64,000 nucleotides of DNA from CAKZNE01 sp040222435 (GTDB lineage: Bacteria; Bacteroidota; Bacteroidia; Flavobacteriales; Schleiferiaceae), in NCBI GenBank assembly GCA_965212245.1, contig OZ243107.1, positions 310,001 through 374,000 on the forward strand, given 5' to 3'. Positions within the stretch are counted from its first letter, which is position 1. Each line of letters begins with the position of its first letter. Below, piece after piece: positions 9,137 through 18,577 of this stretch. The position numbers were made by a program, and so were the translations under genes. The notes beneath the pieces are model-generated. The model searched no databases, was not told the DNA's origin, and saw only the letters and a list, made by a program, of their open reading frames with translations.

Positions 9137-11245
9137 GTGTCCCGAAATACCCTTGATACACCCATAGAATATTTAAAAGGCGTTGGCCCGGCCAAAGCTG
9201 AAATACTGCAAAAAGAAGTGCAGATATTCACTTTTGGCGATTTGCTTCACCTTTTTCCGTTCCGTTATGTAGACCGTTCGCGCTTTTATACGATTGCTGA
9301 AATCCGCAATGCAGATACCGAAGTTCAGATTGTGGGAAAGATCATCCACATGGAAGAGGCAAAGGGCAAAGGACCCGCTAAACGGCTAGTGGCTACCTTT
9401 GCTGATCAAACCGGCTCTGTGGAGCTGGTATGGTTCCGGGGAGCGCGATGGATTAAGCCGGCTCTTAAGTTGAATCAGCCTTATGTGCTATTTGGTAAGC
9501 CCAATTGGTTCCAAAACAAATTCAGCTTTCCCCATCCTGAATTGGAACTGCTGGAAGATTTTAAGGCCAGTCCGCTAAAAGGCTTACAACCGGTATACCC
9601 CAGCACGGAAAAACTCAATTCACGCGGGTTAAACTCCAGAGGTATTTCCAAGCTTATGAAAGTGCTTATTCCCCAGCTAAAAGGAAGCATTAAGGAAATG
9701 CTGCCCGGGTATCTTATGCAGGAATACCGCCTAAAGAAGCTTGAAGAATCCTACACAGATGTGCATTTTCCGGCTAAGCTGGAAGATCTGGAAAAATCCA
9801 GGACACGGCTCAAGTTCAATGAATTGTTCTTTTTGCAATTGGAACTCATCCGTCAAAGAGAAATACACCGTCACAAGTTCCGGGGCTTTGCCTTTCGGGA
9901 ACTAGGCGAAAACTTCAACCGCTTTTACGAAGAGATTCTTCCCTTTGAGCTTACCGGTGCACAAAAAAGGGTGTTGAAGGAAATTCGCCAGGATGTACGT
10001 AACGGAGCCCATATGAATCGTTTGGTACAGGGCGATGTGGGAAGCGGAAAAACCATTGTAGCCCTTCTGGTTATGCTTATGGGTATAGACAATGGTTTTC
10101 AGGCCTGCCTGATGGCACCCACCGAAATACTGGCTACCCAGCATTACCACAGCCTTAAAGAGCTCACGGAAAAACTCCCCATACACGTGGCTCTCCTTAC
10201 CGGCTCCACTAAAACTGCTCAACGCAGGGTCATTCACGAGCAACTTCAAAATGGAGAACTCAACCTCCTTATTGGGACTCATGCCCTCCTGGAAGACAAA
10301 GTAAAATACAAAAACCTGGGGGTGGCTATTATAGATGAACAGCACCGTTTTGGTGTAGCACAAAGGGCCAGGTTATGGAAGAAAAATGCTTTACCTCCTC
10401 ATGTATTGGTGATGACGGCTACGCCTATTCCCCGTACCCTGGCTATGACCTTGTATGGTAATCTGGATATTTCTGTAATTGATGAATTGCCACCCGGCCG
10501 CAAACCCATCACTACCGTACATCGCTCAGATAACAATCGCCTTAAGGTTTTTGGTTTCCTGAAAGAGGAAATTGCGAAAGGGCGACAGGTATATATTGTG
10601 TATCCGCTTATTGAAGAGTCTGAGACTATGGATTACAAAGATCTGATGGATGGCTATGAGAGTGTGATACGCGCCTTCCCCAAACCCCAATACCAGGTAA
10701 GCATTGTGCACGGCAAAATGAAACCGGCTGATAAGGACTTTGAAATGCAACGGTTTGCATCCGGAAAAACACAAATACTGGTAGCTACCACCGTAATTGA
10801 AGTAGGTGTAAATGTACCCAACGCCTCCGTAATGGTTATTGAAAGTTCTGAACGTTTCGGGCTTAGTCAACTGCACCAGCTACGGGGCCGGGTAGGGCGT
10901 GGTGCCAAAAAGAGCTTTTGCATACTTATGAGCGGTAATAAGATCAGTAATGAAGCTAAAACCCGTATTCAAACCATGGTGCGTACCAACGATGGTTTTG
11001 AAATTGCGGAAGTGGATATGCAGCTGCGCGGGCCGGGAGACCTGATGGGTACCCGGCAAAGCGGAGTGTTGGACCTGAAAATTGCGGACATCACCAAAGA
11101 TGGAGCTATACTGAAAGCCGCCCGTAAGGCGGTCAGTCATATATTGGAGAAGGATCCTGAACTTAAGAGCAGCGAACATATCGCTTTAAAGAACGCTTTT
11201 TTAGCTCGTACAAAGACCCGCGTGCAATGGAGCCGGATATCCTGA
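9137..11245 (+). CDS. recG: ATP-dependent DNA helicase RecG
   Basis: A 702-residue RecG, normal length. The N-terminal wedge domain carries an OB fold (about 60-160). The helicase core has Walker A GDVGSGKT at 299-306, the motif II box DEQH at 400-403, the TATPIPRTLAM motif, and a C-terminal helicase domain with ATTVIEVGVNVPNA and QLRGRVGRG. RecG remodels stalled replication forks and branches Holliday junctions. The start is GTG at 9137; no ATG gives the conserved N-terminus (LDTPIEYLKGVGP). It stands alone, with promoter-poor sequence upstream and the polysaccharide export genes starting 39 bases downstream. Confidence 0.97.
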   Translation: MSRNTLDTPIEYLKGVGPAKAEILQKEVQIFTFGDLLHLFPFRYVDRSRFYTIAEIRNADTEVQIVGKIIHMEEAKGKGPAKRLVATFADQTGSVELVWFRGARWIKPALKLNQPYVLFGKPNWFQNKFSFPHPELELLEDFKASPLKGLQPVYPSTEKLNSRGLNSRGISKLMKVLIPQLKGSIKEMLPGYLMQEYRLKKLEESYTDVHFPAKLEDLEKSRTRLKFNELFFLQLELIRQREIHRHKFRGFAFRELGENFNRFYEEILPFELTGAQKRVLKEIRQDVRNGAHMNRLVQGDVGSGKTIVALLVMLMGIDNGFQACLMAPTEILATQHYHSLKELTEKLPIHVALLTGSTKTAQRRVIHEQLQNGELNLLIGTHALLEDKVKYKNLGVAIIDEQHRFGVAQRARLWKKNALPPHVLVMTATPIPRTLAMTLYGNLDISVIDELPPGRKPITTVHRSDNNRLKVFGFLKEEIAKGRQVYIVYPLIEESETMDYKDLMDGYESVIRAFPKPQYQVSIVHGKMKPADKDFEMQRFASGKTQILVATTVIEVGVNVPNASVMVIESSERFGLSQLHQLRGRVGRGAKKSFCILMSGNKISNEAKTRIQTMVRTNDGFEIAEVDMQLRGPGDLMGTRQSGVLDLKIADITKDGAILKAARKAVSHILEKDPELKSSEHIALKNAFLARTKTRVQWSRIS

Positions 11246-11284
11246 TAGATTTTATACTTTCGGTTCCGGTATCAAGATCATATT

Positions 11285-12112
11285 TTGAGTAAGAATACAA
11301 CGGTAATAAGCCCTCAGGGAAATTCAATTACAGAAGCGCTGCGCGAACTCTTCCGCCACACAGATCTGTTATGGACCTTCACGTATCGTGATATCCGTAT
11401 CCGGTACGCTCAAACTTACCTGGGCCTGGCCTGGAGCCTTATTCAACCTCTTTTTGGGCTGGCGGCCGTATTTGTGCTTTTCTTTAAAATTGCAGGCGTG
11501 CAAACCGGGGGTATTCCCTATCTGTCATTTGCGCTCAGCGGCCTGGTCTTCTGGAATTATTTCAGCTATGTGGTTACGCAGTCAGCAGCCAGCCTGGTAC
11601 ACGTGCAGGCCATGATCAAAAAAATATATTTCCCAAGACTTACCCTGCCTATCAGCAAGGGTATTGTGGGTCTTATCGACTTTTCCGTAGCCTTTATACT
11701 TCTTTTTATAGTCAACGCATTTTTAGGACAACCTCTTTCCGGCTTGTTTATTTTTCCGCTGATCCTTTTATTTACCGCTTTCACTGCGCTGGGTTTAGGA
11801 ATGATCATTTGCGCTGTATCACTGCGTTACCGCGATTTGCAACAGATCATTCCATTTGCACTGCAACTTTTATTCTTTATTACCCCGGTGGCTTATCCTC
11901 AGTCTCTTCTGGCCAACCTTATTCCTGAAAAATGGACCTGGCTGATCTACTTTAATCCGATGGCCGGTTTCCTCGAACTTTTCCGGGCAGTAGTTTTTGG
12001 TGGCCCGGCTTCACCGATGATTTGGATATCGGTAGCTACCTCACTGCTATTATTTACCGTGGGCATACTCTTCTTTATCCGCACCGATAAAAAAATGGCC
12101 GATTTGGTATGA
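11285..12112 (+). CDS. ABC-2 polysaccharide export permease (Wzm/TagG-like)
   Basis: A 275-residue inner-membrane permease with an amphipathic N-terminus (LLWTFTYRDIRIRYAQTYLG) and six membrane segments, typical of the Wzm/TagG/RfbD group. The start is TTG at 11285, since no ATG lies upstream in frame. Its ATPase partner overlaps by four bases (12109-12112). Together they should flip a completed lipid-linked polysaccharide from cytoplasm to periplasm. The neighbouring sulfotransferase and glycosyltransferases supply or modify that polysaccharide. Confidence 0.9.
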   Translation: MSKNTTVISPQGNSITEALRELFRHTDLLWTFTYRDIRIRYAQTYLGLAWSLIQPLFGLAAVFVLFFKIAGVQTGGIPYLSFALSGLVFWNYFSYVVTQSAASLVHVQAMIKKIYFPRLTLPISKGIVGLIDFSVAFILLFIVNAFLGQPLSGLFIFPLILLFTAFTALGLGMIICAVSLRYRDLQQIIPFALQLLFFITPVAYPQSLLANLIPEKWTWLIYFNPMAGFLELFRAVVFGGPASPMIWISVATSLLLFTVGILFFIRTDKKMADLV

Positions 12113-13287
12113 AGGATATTGCCATACATATTGACCGGCTCTCCAAAAAATATGATATCAGGACGAGTGGAAAAGCGGAGGTCTTTAAGGCGCTGGATGC
12201 CGTTTCTCTGGAGGTTGAACGTGGAAAGATCATGGGGATTATCGGTTCTAACGGGGCCGGAAAATCCACCCTTCTTAAAATACTTTCCCGGATCACCTAC
12301 CCTACATCCGGCAAGGCTACCATAAACGGCCGGCTGGCCTCTCTTTTAGAGGTAGGCACAGGCTTCCACTCCGAATTAAGTGGTCGGGAAAACATCTTCC
12401 TGAACGGTTCCATACTGGGTATGTCGCGCCAGGAAATACGTTCCAAATTTGATGACATTGTAGAATTTTCAGGCATTGAAAAGTTCATTGATACTCCGGT
12501 AAAACACTACAGCAGCGGAATGTATGTGCGGCTTGCGTTTTCGGTGGCCGCCAATCTTACGCCTGAAATACTCATTATTGATGAAGTACTGGCGGTGGGC
12601 GATGCCCGTTTCCAGGAGCGCTGCCTGCAAAAAATGGATGAGGCCAAATCAGCCGAAGGCCGCACTATATTATTTGTAAGCCATAATATGACGGCCATCA
12701 ATCATTTGTGTGATGAAGTGGCCTGGTTACAGGATGGTAAAGTCCGTGAGCTAGGGCCTGCCGAAGAGGTTACACGGAATTATCTGCTGGATATGCGACA
12801 ACGTTCGCAAACCGTGGCTTTGGGAGACCGTACAGATCGCACCGGAACGGGTGAAGCCAAGCTGACCGGCCTGGAATGGATCAATTCTCCTGATGGCATA
12901 TTGGTATCAGGAAAACCCGCCACCTTAAAAGCAGATTATACCTCTCCAAACCTGGACACCATCGGAAACCTGCGGTGTGTTTTTAATGTATATAAAGAGA
13001 ACCAGGAGTTTTTAGTAAGCCTCAATAACGATATGAGCGGCCAGGGCATTAACCAGGTACCAGGCAGCGGTTCGGTGTATTGCCACTTTGACCAGTTCCC
13101 CTTTATGCACGGAGAGTACACGGTTACCTGCAACCTGTTTGTAAACGGCCTGCGAAGTGATAAAGTAGAACAGGCTTTCCGCTTTAAAGTGGCAGAAGGT
13201 GACTTTTATGGCTCTGGCCAAAAAACAGCTGAAAAAAGACCCGGGGTGTATATAGCCCAGCAATGGGGAACAAAACCATTCCTTTAA
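12109..13287 (+). CDS. ABC export ATPase with C-terminal carbohydrate-binding-like domain (Wzt-like)
   Basis: A 392-residue ATPase. The nucleotide-binding domain (~1-240) has Walker A GSNGAGKST at 46-54, the signature region YSSGMYVRLAFSVA, Walker B LIIDE at 155-159 and an H-loop histidine at 192. About 140 extra residues follow and look like a beta-sandwich, as in Wzt proteins whose C-domain recognises the glycan terminus. In those systems the ATPase selects finished, end-capped chains, so a sulfate or other cap added by neighbouring enzymes could be the signal here; that link is inference. It pairs with the upstream permease (ATGA overlap). Confidence 0.9.
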   Translation: MKDIAIHIDRLSKKYDIRTSGKAEVFKALDAVSLEVERGKIMGIIGSNGAGKSTLLKILSRITYPTSGKATINGRLASLLEVGTGFHSELSGRENIFLNGSILGMSRQEIRSKFDDIVEFSGIEKFIDTPVKHYSSGMYVRLAFSVAANLTPEILIIDEVLAVGDARFQERCLQKMDEAKSAEGRTILFVSHNMTAINHLCDEVAWLQDGKVRELGPAEEVTRNYLLDMRQRSQTVALGDRTDRTGTGEAKLTGLEWINSPDGILVSGKPATLKADYTSPNLDTIGNLRCVFNVYKENQEFLVSLNNDMSGQGINQVPGSGSVYCHFDQFPFMHGEYTVTCNLFVNGLRSDKVEQAFRFKVAEGDFYGSGQKTAEKRPGVYIAQQWGTKPFL

Positions 13288-13360
13288 TACAAAGCAATTT
13301 TTCTCAGCTGATTAGGCACCTCTGTTAAAATTATCTTCCTTTGAAGAACAAAATCTTCCT

Positions 13361-14014
13361 ATGTCGCGAAAGCAACCTTTCATTATCATCGGAATGCACC
13401 GCAGTGGCACCTCATTGGTAACCAAGGTGCTTGAAAAAGCCGGTATTTTTATGGGAGTAATAAAGGATCATAATTTTGAAGCCATGCATTTTCTGAGTCT
13501 TAACCAGCAAACCCTTTGGTCTGCCAGAGCCCGGTGGCTGGACCCTAAGGTGCCTGAAAAGCAATACTACCATACTATACCGGTACGAGAGCTCTACCGC
13601 GAGCATTTCCGCCTCAATACCCGTTTTCAAAAGCTGCGTAATTTTATTCAAAACCCGGCCTGGGGATGGAAAGACCCACGTAATACTTTTACCCTGCCTA
13701 TGTGGCTGGAGCTTTTTCCGAAAGCCAAAGTGATTCATGTATACCGTGATGGCCAGGAAGTATCCGATAGTTTGAAACGAAGAAATCATAAACCGGGTGA
13801 AGTCTTTGACCCCCGGCTGGATGATCACGAATTTAACCTTCAGCTTTGGGGGGCCTACCTGAAACAGGCTCGTTCGTATGAGACTATGTTGGGGTCCCGC
13901 TATATTGAAATAAATTACGCAGATATCAAAAGTGGAAATACCGAAGCTATTGCAAGACTGGAAAAATTCTGTGGTTGCCAATTAGTAGGTTTATTTGCTA
14001 AATACGTTCGGTAA
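13361..14014 (+). CDS. sulfotransferase-family protein
   Basis: A 217-residue PAPS-dependent sulfotransferase-like protein. The 5'-phosphosulfate-binding loop is at the N-terminus (GMHRSGTSLVTKVLEKAG, from residue 11) and the 3'-phosphate-binding segment is VIHVYRDGQEVSDSLKRR. It abuts the next glycosyltransferase without a gap (stop 14012-14014, ATG 14015) and lies 73 bases after the export ATPase. The likely role is O-sulfation of a sugar in the exported polysaccharide, a frequent feature of marine surface glycans. No PAPS synthesis genes are in the window. A 189-codon frame on the opposite strand is a shadow. Confidence 0.8.
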   Translation: MSRKQPFIIIGMHRSGTSLVTKVLEKAGIFMGVIKDHNFEAMHFLSLNQQTLWSARARWLDPKVPEKQYYHTIPVRELYREHFRLNTRFQKLRNFIQNPAWGWKDPRNTFTLPMWLELFPKAKVIHVYRDGQEVSDSLKRRNHKPGEVFDPRLDDHEFNLQLWGAYLKQARSYETMLGSRYIEINYADIKSGNTEAIARLEKFCGCQLVGLFAKYVR

Positions 14015-15043
14015 ATGCCGCGGATATCCGTCATTATCCCTAATTACAATCATGCCCCCTTTCTGGAGGAACGCATTCAATCGGTACTCAATCAAACCTT
14101 TCAGGATTTTGAATTAATACTGCTGGACGATTACAGCACGGACAATAGCTTATCTATTCTGGAAAATTACCGGAATAAAGATCCGCGTATTTCTTTATAT
14201 CCCAACACCCAAAATTCAGGCAGCCCTTTTGCCCAGTGGAATAAGGGTGTTGAATTGGCTAAAGGAGAGTTATTATGGATTGCTGAAAGTGATGACAGTT
14301 GCCTTCCGGAGTTTCTGGAAGAACTTCTTACCCTCCTGGATAAAAACCCGGATGTTGGAATTGCTTATTGCCAATCCAATTTGGTAGATGAAGAAGGTAA
14401 GGTGATTAACAACTACCTGAAAAACCTGGAGTTTATTTATAAAACTAAACATTGGCGTCAGGATTTTATCCGTAAGGGCGAAAATGTTTGCCGGGAATGG
14501 ATGCTTTTTCACAATCCTATTCCCAACGCCAGCGGCTGCCTGATCCGTAAAGAAGCGTTTATAGAAGCCGGTGGCGCTGATCCGGCTATGCGGCTAAATG
14601 GCGACTGGTTTTTATACACTAAGATATTGAGTCGCTGGAATCTGGGCTTTAGCGCTAAAACATTAAACCGCTTTCGCGTACATGAGCTCACGCAAAGAGC
14701 CAGAACCCGCACTACTTATAAAGTTTACGATGAAATAATTGAGATCAATCGTTTTATTGTAAAACATATTGATGACGCTGAAGCCAATGCTGCTGAAGCT
14801 TTGAGAAAGGTAGCCGGCTGGTGGGCCGGAAGCCTGCCTTATCAAAAATGGAAGGGCAAGAGCTGGAAAGCCAATCTTCGCCTCTACCGTATTTTCAGCC
14901 AGTACAAACCCCGGCTTATTTTAGGCATTATTTACATATTTACTTTTGTGAGTGTCCGCAAGGTTCTGAAAACCCTGGGTCTCATTCAAGGTGCCAAAAA
15001 GGTACGTAGTGTATTGTTTCCCGGTAAATATTTCAATTCCTGA
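14015..15043 (+). CDS. GT2-family glycosyltransferase
   Basis: A 342-residue inverting GT-A enzyme. The N-terminus ISVIIPNYNHAPFLEERI and DDYSTDNS are classic GT2 elements, and the metal-binding acidic motif appears in WIAESDDS. A C-terminal region (~235-342) is rich in basic and aromatic residues and has a hydrophobic stretch (ILGIIYIFTFVSV) that may attach it to the membrane. It lies directly between the sulfotransferase and a second GT2 gene (TGATG junction at 15041-15045), so the three are one transcription unit for polysaccharide assembly. Confidence 0.88.
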   Translation: MPRISVIIPNYNHAPFLEERIQSVLNQTFQDFELILLDDYSTDNSLSILENYRNKDPRISLYPNTQNSGSPFAQWNKGVELAKGELLWIAESDDSCLPEFLEELLTLLDKNPDVGIAYCQSNLVDEEGKVINNYLKNLEFIYKTKHWRQDFIRKGENVCREWMLFHNPIPNASGCLIRKEAFIEAGGADPAMRLNGDWFLYTKILSRWNLGFSAKTLNRFRVHELTQRARTRTTYKVYDEIIEINRFIVKHIDDAEANAAEALRKVAGWWAGSLPYQKWKGKSWKANLRLYRIFSQYKPRLILGIIYIFTFVSVRKVLKTLGLIQGAKKVRSVLFPGKYFNS

Positions 15044-15909
15044 TGCCGTTTTTCTCTGTAATTATACCGGTGTATGAAGGTGAGGAAACCCTTGAGGAAA
15101 CGCTAAGGTCCGTGAAAGATCAATCTTTTAAAGACTATGAGCTTATCCTTATTAATGATGGGAGTACCGATGCCTCCGGTACCATTTTACGGTTGTTCAA
15201 AAAAGAGAACCCTGATCTTAATATCACACTTATTGAACAGGGAAACTTAGGATTAGGTGCCGCACGCAATGCGGGGATTCAAAATGCCTCAGGGGCCTAC
15301 TGCGCTTTTTTAGATGCCGATGATATATGGCGGAGTAACAAACTGGAGGAAATGCATGCCGTAACCCATAATCATAATGGACCAGTACTGGTATACCACC
15401 CGGTAATCACCTTTGGTATAAAAAATGACAAACTGCGCAAAGCAAGACAGGTTGTTTCACCGGAGGACCTTGTTTTAAGAGGAAATCCGATTGTGCCTTC
15501 TGCAACCATAATGCAAACTGAAATAGCAAAAAAGTTTCTATTCTCTACCCGTGAGGACTACCATGGTGCAGAAGACCTGTTTCTTTGGATCAGCTTACTA
15601 CACAGGAAGTACCGCTTTTATTTTCACCCTGTTCCTTTAAGCCTGTATCGGGAAGAGGGTGGCATAAGCACACGGCTTGATGAGCACCTTAAAAAGGTAA
15701 TAAATGTGCTTCAGCACTTTAAACAGGAGGGCATTATTTCCGAAGAATTATTGAAAAAAGCAGTGCGCAGAAAACACCTTGAAGCAGCCCGTTTCCATCA
15801 AAAACGAAAGCAACATCTTGAAGCAGCCCGGCATTACGCTGCCGCACACCCCTATTCCATCAAATATGTGATGCTGCGCTTATTAAATGCTTTACGAATT
15901 CCGTTTTAA
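15043..15909 (+). CDS. GT2-family glycosyltransferase
   Basis: A 288-residue GT2 enzyme: FSVIIPVYEGEETLEETLRS at the N-terminus, INDGSTDASG, GLGAARNAGI, and the DxD-type metal site FLDADDIW. The C-terminal ~60 residues are basic and helical (QKRKQHLEAARHYAAAHP). The start overlaps the previous stop by one base. Its 3' end overlaps the convergent O-antigen ligase gene by 18 bases (15892-15909). It probably extends the glycan exported by the neighbouring ABC system; donor and acceptor are unknown. Confidence 0.88.
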   Translation: MPFFSVIIPVYEGEETLEETLRSVKDQSFKDYELILINDGSTDASGTILRLFKKENPDLNITLIEQGNLGLGAARNAGIQNASGAYCAFLDADDIWRSNKLEEMHAVTHNHNGPVLVYHPVITFGIKNDKLRKARQVVSPEDLVLRGNPIVPSATIMQTEIAKKFLFSTREDYHGAEDLFLWISLLHRKYRFYFHPVPLSLYREEGGISTRLDEHLKKVINVLQHFKQEGIISEELLKKAVRRKHLEAARFHQKRKQHLEAARHYAAAHPYSIKYVMLRLLNALRIPF

Positions 15910-17820
15910 ATTTCTGCGGGTTACCCGGTACGCATTAATATACTCAGGAGGAGTTTGAGGTTGTTGAGCCCTTATTCCGTTAGCGATATCCGTAAAACGT
16001 CCATTACGCTGCGATTCCTCCAGGAATTTGGGGAGTACCAGAGCCAGAAGCTGTACAAATTTCCGGTTCTCGGATTCTATATTAATCCATATTAACTCTG
16101 CCATTGCATCGGCATACTGGCGTTTGTTGAGTAATATTTCTGCCTTATTGAGACGGGCTGTTTCAAAACTGGGTGAAATATCGGTAGCACGCTTATAATA
16201 CTTCAAAGCCATATCCAACTCTCTGCGCTTTTTCAAAACGTTACCCATCTGGTTCAGTACTATAATATTATTGGGATGCAGATCATAAGCCACCTGGGCA
16301 TCCAGCCAGCTATTATCATTATCCTCCGTAACCAGGTAACCTATGGAACTATAATAGCGCAGCGGATTGGCAAAATTATCCATATTAAAAAAGGGGTTAA
16401 TGGCTTTTGGCACCGTATTGATCATAACCTGCGCATTACGACTGGCATTACCCTGCAATACCAACAGGGCATTTTTTTCTCCCTGCCAGCGATAGCCGGA
16501 TACAACTATTGAAAAAAGAGCCAGAACTAAAACCACGGCCTTGGCCACAGCTAAGCCTGAAAGCTTTCTTTTTGACAGCGGGTTTCGATAAACCAATGCC
16601 AGAAGGGTAAATAGCAATAAATTATGGCTCATGCGCTCCATAGGAAAGTCTGTAAGTGAAAAAACCATATAAGCGATCAAGCCAAATAAAAGAGCCAGAT
16701 CAATGACTTTATCTTCTCTGGTGACACCTTCCTGCTTCAGGTTTTTGCGCAACCGTATGAATGCCACTGCAAATACCCCCAAATAGAACAGCAAACTTAA
16801 AGGCCCTCCCTCGGCAAGCACCCATAGGTAATCATTGTGTGGACGCTGAATATGGGTGATCCCCTGTTTTACGCTGATATCGGTTCCCAGTAAACCATAC
16901 TTAGGAAAATATATTTTCCAGTTACCCGGCCCTACACCCAGCAAGGGATGTTCCTTCACCATCTCCAGACTATGTTCCCAAAAAACCATCCTTTTACTGA
17001 GGTTGGAACTGTCTGAAAGGCTGCTTTTAGTACCTGAAGCCGAAAAGAAGGCCACTAAAAGCAATACGGCAATTCCCGCCCCCAGGCTTATCCTTTTGCG
17101 GTTAAGCGGTAAAGAATTTCGAAACTTCTTCCCTAATGAGAAATACACTACGCCCGTTACTAATGACGCTATAAAGAAAGATATCCATACCCCGCGCGTT
17201 CGTAAAATAAAGATCTCCGTAATTAGCAAGAACAACAAAAACAAAGAAGCCCCTTTCCATTTTTGAGTAAGTATAGCAGATCCCATCCAGGCAAATGGAA
17301 TGCTCAGAAGCAGTACAGATGAAAGCAGGTTTTTATGACTGAACGTAGCAGAAACTGCGTAAATATTCATCAGAAAATCACCACTGCCAATAGCTTTAAA
17401 AACTTCAACCAGGGTAAATACACTTGCCAATCCGGCAAAAATCACCACCCCTTTTACCAAATATTGTAAACTGAGCATCCTGTTCTGAAGCAAGCTAATG
17501 GTAAGCATCAGATACGCCAGCATTAGCCCATAGCGGGATAGCACGGCATAACTCTCCACCGGGTTAACAGCTCCGGAAGATGCGATGAGCATAACTCCAA
17601 TAAATCCTGCATACAGCAGAACCGGAGCGCCTAAACTACTGTTCTTAAAGAGAGTCTTCCATGAAAAGAGCACCGCCAGCACCACAAACAAACCAGTAAA
17701 CAACTGGCGTGGTGTAAGGCTGTAGTCTATTATGGTTCTTATATAAATTAAGGGTATTATTGCCCAAAATAAAAGGTAAAGCCAGTCCGTTGATTTGGCC
17801 GGTTGCTTTTTAATATCCAT
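15892..17820 (-). CDS. O-antigen ligase/polymerase-like membrane protein with C-terminal TPR
   Basis: A 642-residue protein of the Wzy_C (O-antigen ligase/polymerase) family. About ten to twelve membrane segments surround a large periplasmic loop with family-typical residues (HPLLGVGPGNW, and HNDYLWVLAEGG near residue 330). After the membrane part come ~170 soluble residues with TPR-like repeats (ALKYYKRATDISPSFETARL), a common layout in Bacteroidota. Such proteins join or polymerise polysaccharide on the periplasmic side. Which of the two it does cannot be told from sequence. It is convergent with, and overlaps, the GT2 gene. Confidence 0.87.
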   Translation of the reverse strand: MDIKKQPAKSTDWLYLLFWAIIPLIYIRTIIDYSLTPRQLFTGLFVVLAVLFSWKTLFKNSSLGAPVLLYAGFIGVMLIASSGAVNPVESYAVLSRYGLMLAYLMLTISLLQNRMLSLQYLVKGVVIFAGLASVFTLVEVFKAIGSGDFLMNIYAVSATFSHKNLLSSVLLLSIPFAWMGSAILTQKWKGASLFLLFLLITEIFILRTRGVWISFFIASLVTGVVYFSLGKKFRNSLPLNRKRISLGAGIAVLLLVAFFSASGTKSSLSDSSNLSKRMVFWEHSLEMVKEHPLLGVGPGNWKIYFPKYGLLGTDISVKQGITHIQRPHNDYLWVLAEGGPLSLLFYLGVFAVAFIRLRKNLKQEGVTREDKVIDLALLFGLIAYMVFSLTDFPMERMSHNLLLFTLLALVYRNPLSKRKLSGLAVAKAVVLVLALFSIVVSGYRWQGEKNALLVLQGNASRNAQVMINTVPKAINPFFNMDNFANPLRYYSSIGYLVTEDNDNSWLDAQVAYDLHPNNIIVLNQMGNVLKKRRELDMALKYYKRATDISPSFETARLNKAEILLNKRQYADAMAELIWINIESENRKFVQLLALVLPKFLEESQRNGRFTDIANGIRAQQPQTPPEYINAYRVTRRNLKRNS

Positions 17821-17902
17821 GACCGGTTTTTTGCTTCGGGCTAAAATACATAAAGGAACACCATAACAGAATTCAAGCTGTAATTTTTGAGATAATAAGC
17901 TG

Positions 17903-18562
17903 ATGGCAGAACAGGATCACACATCCGGATCTGAAGATAATAAGCCGGTAAAGCCGGAACGTACTTTTGTGGAAAACACGTTCCGCTACCATTATTATTT
18001 TAAAAGAACCGGGCGTTATCGTTTTGTGGGCAAGAACCTATTACGGGTTTTACTGGTGATAGTGGCTTTTGCTGTAGGCGCATGGCTGGTTACCACTTAT
18101 GTTATTGACCTGGACACAGTAATGAGTTTTATCTTCAATCGCTTTTCCAAATGGACCGTTGTTACTACCCTGTTCATCAGTGAAAGTGTGATCGGTCTTC
18201 TCCCTCCGGATCTGTATATTTTTTGGGCTAAAACCCTGCCTAACCCTTACCTCATGGTTTTGATATTAGCCCTGGCTTCATACCTGGGTGGTATTATATC
18301 TTATCTGGTGGGCAACCAGCTTTACAAATTACCCCGCGTAAAACAATGGGTTCATATCCGTTTTGCAGAACAGTTTACCACCTTTCGAAAATACGGAGGG
18401 CTATTGATATTTATTTCAGCCATGGCTCCCCTTCCCTTTTCATGGGTAAGTGTGGTGTCCGGAGTAGTAAAATATCCATTTACCAAATACCTCATCATAG
18501 CGTTAAGCCGGATACTGCGCTTTTTCCTCTACGCTTTCGTTTTTTATCAGGTATTGTCATAG
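17903..18562 (+). CDS. VTT (SNARE-associated/DedA-like) membrane protein
   Basis: A 219-residue protein with a polar, charged N-terminus of ~45 residues, then a membrane core with the features of the VTT/YqaA-DedA group: a proline-rich re-entrant segment (SVIGLLPPDLYIFWA), a glycine-rich helix (LASYLGGIISYLVGNQLY) and a second re-entrant segment (FISAMAPLPFSWVSVVSGVV). Family members include lipid scramblases and undecaprenyl-phosphate translocases, so a role in recycling lipid carrier for the nearby polysaccharide genes is possible but not shown. The aminotransferase gene follows after 15 bases. Confidence 0.8.
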   Translation: MAEQDHTSGSEDNKPVKPERTFVENTFRYHYYFKRTGRYRFVGKNLLRVLLVIVAFAVGAWLVTTYVIDLDTVMSFIFNRFSKWTVVTTLFISESVIGLLPPDLYIFWAKTLPNPYLMVLILALASYLGGIISYLVGNQLYKLPRVKQWVHIRFAEQFTTFRKYGGLLIFISAMAPLPFSWVSVVSGVVKYPFTKYLIIALSRILRFFLYAFVFYQVLS

Positions 18563-18565
18563 TAT

Positions 18566-18573
18566 TACCTTTG
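18566..18573 (+). promoter_or_regulatory. -7 box next to the aminotransferase start
   Basis: TACCTTTG is an exact TAnnTTTG match ending four bases before the ATG at 18578. Only a poor TTTT lies at the -33 position. If functional, the transcript would be leaderless or nearly so. Confidence 0.4.
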
Positions 18574-18577
18574 CCTT

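Noticed and set aside
13412..13981. 189-codon open frame on the minus strand
   Set aside because: Antisense to the sulfotransferase with its intact PAPS motifs.
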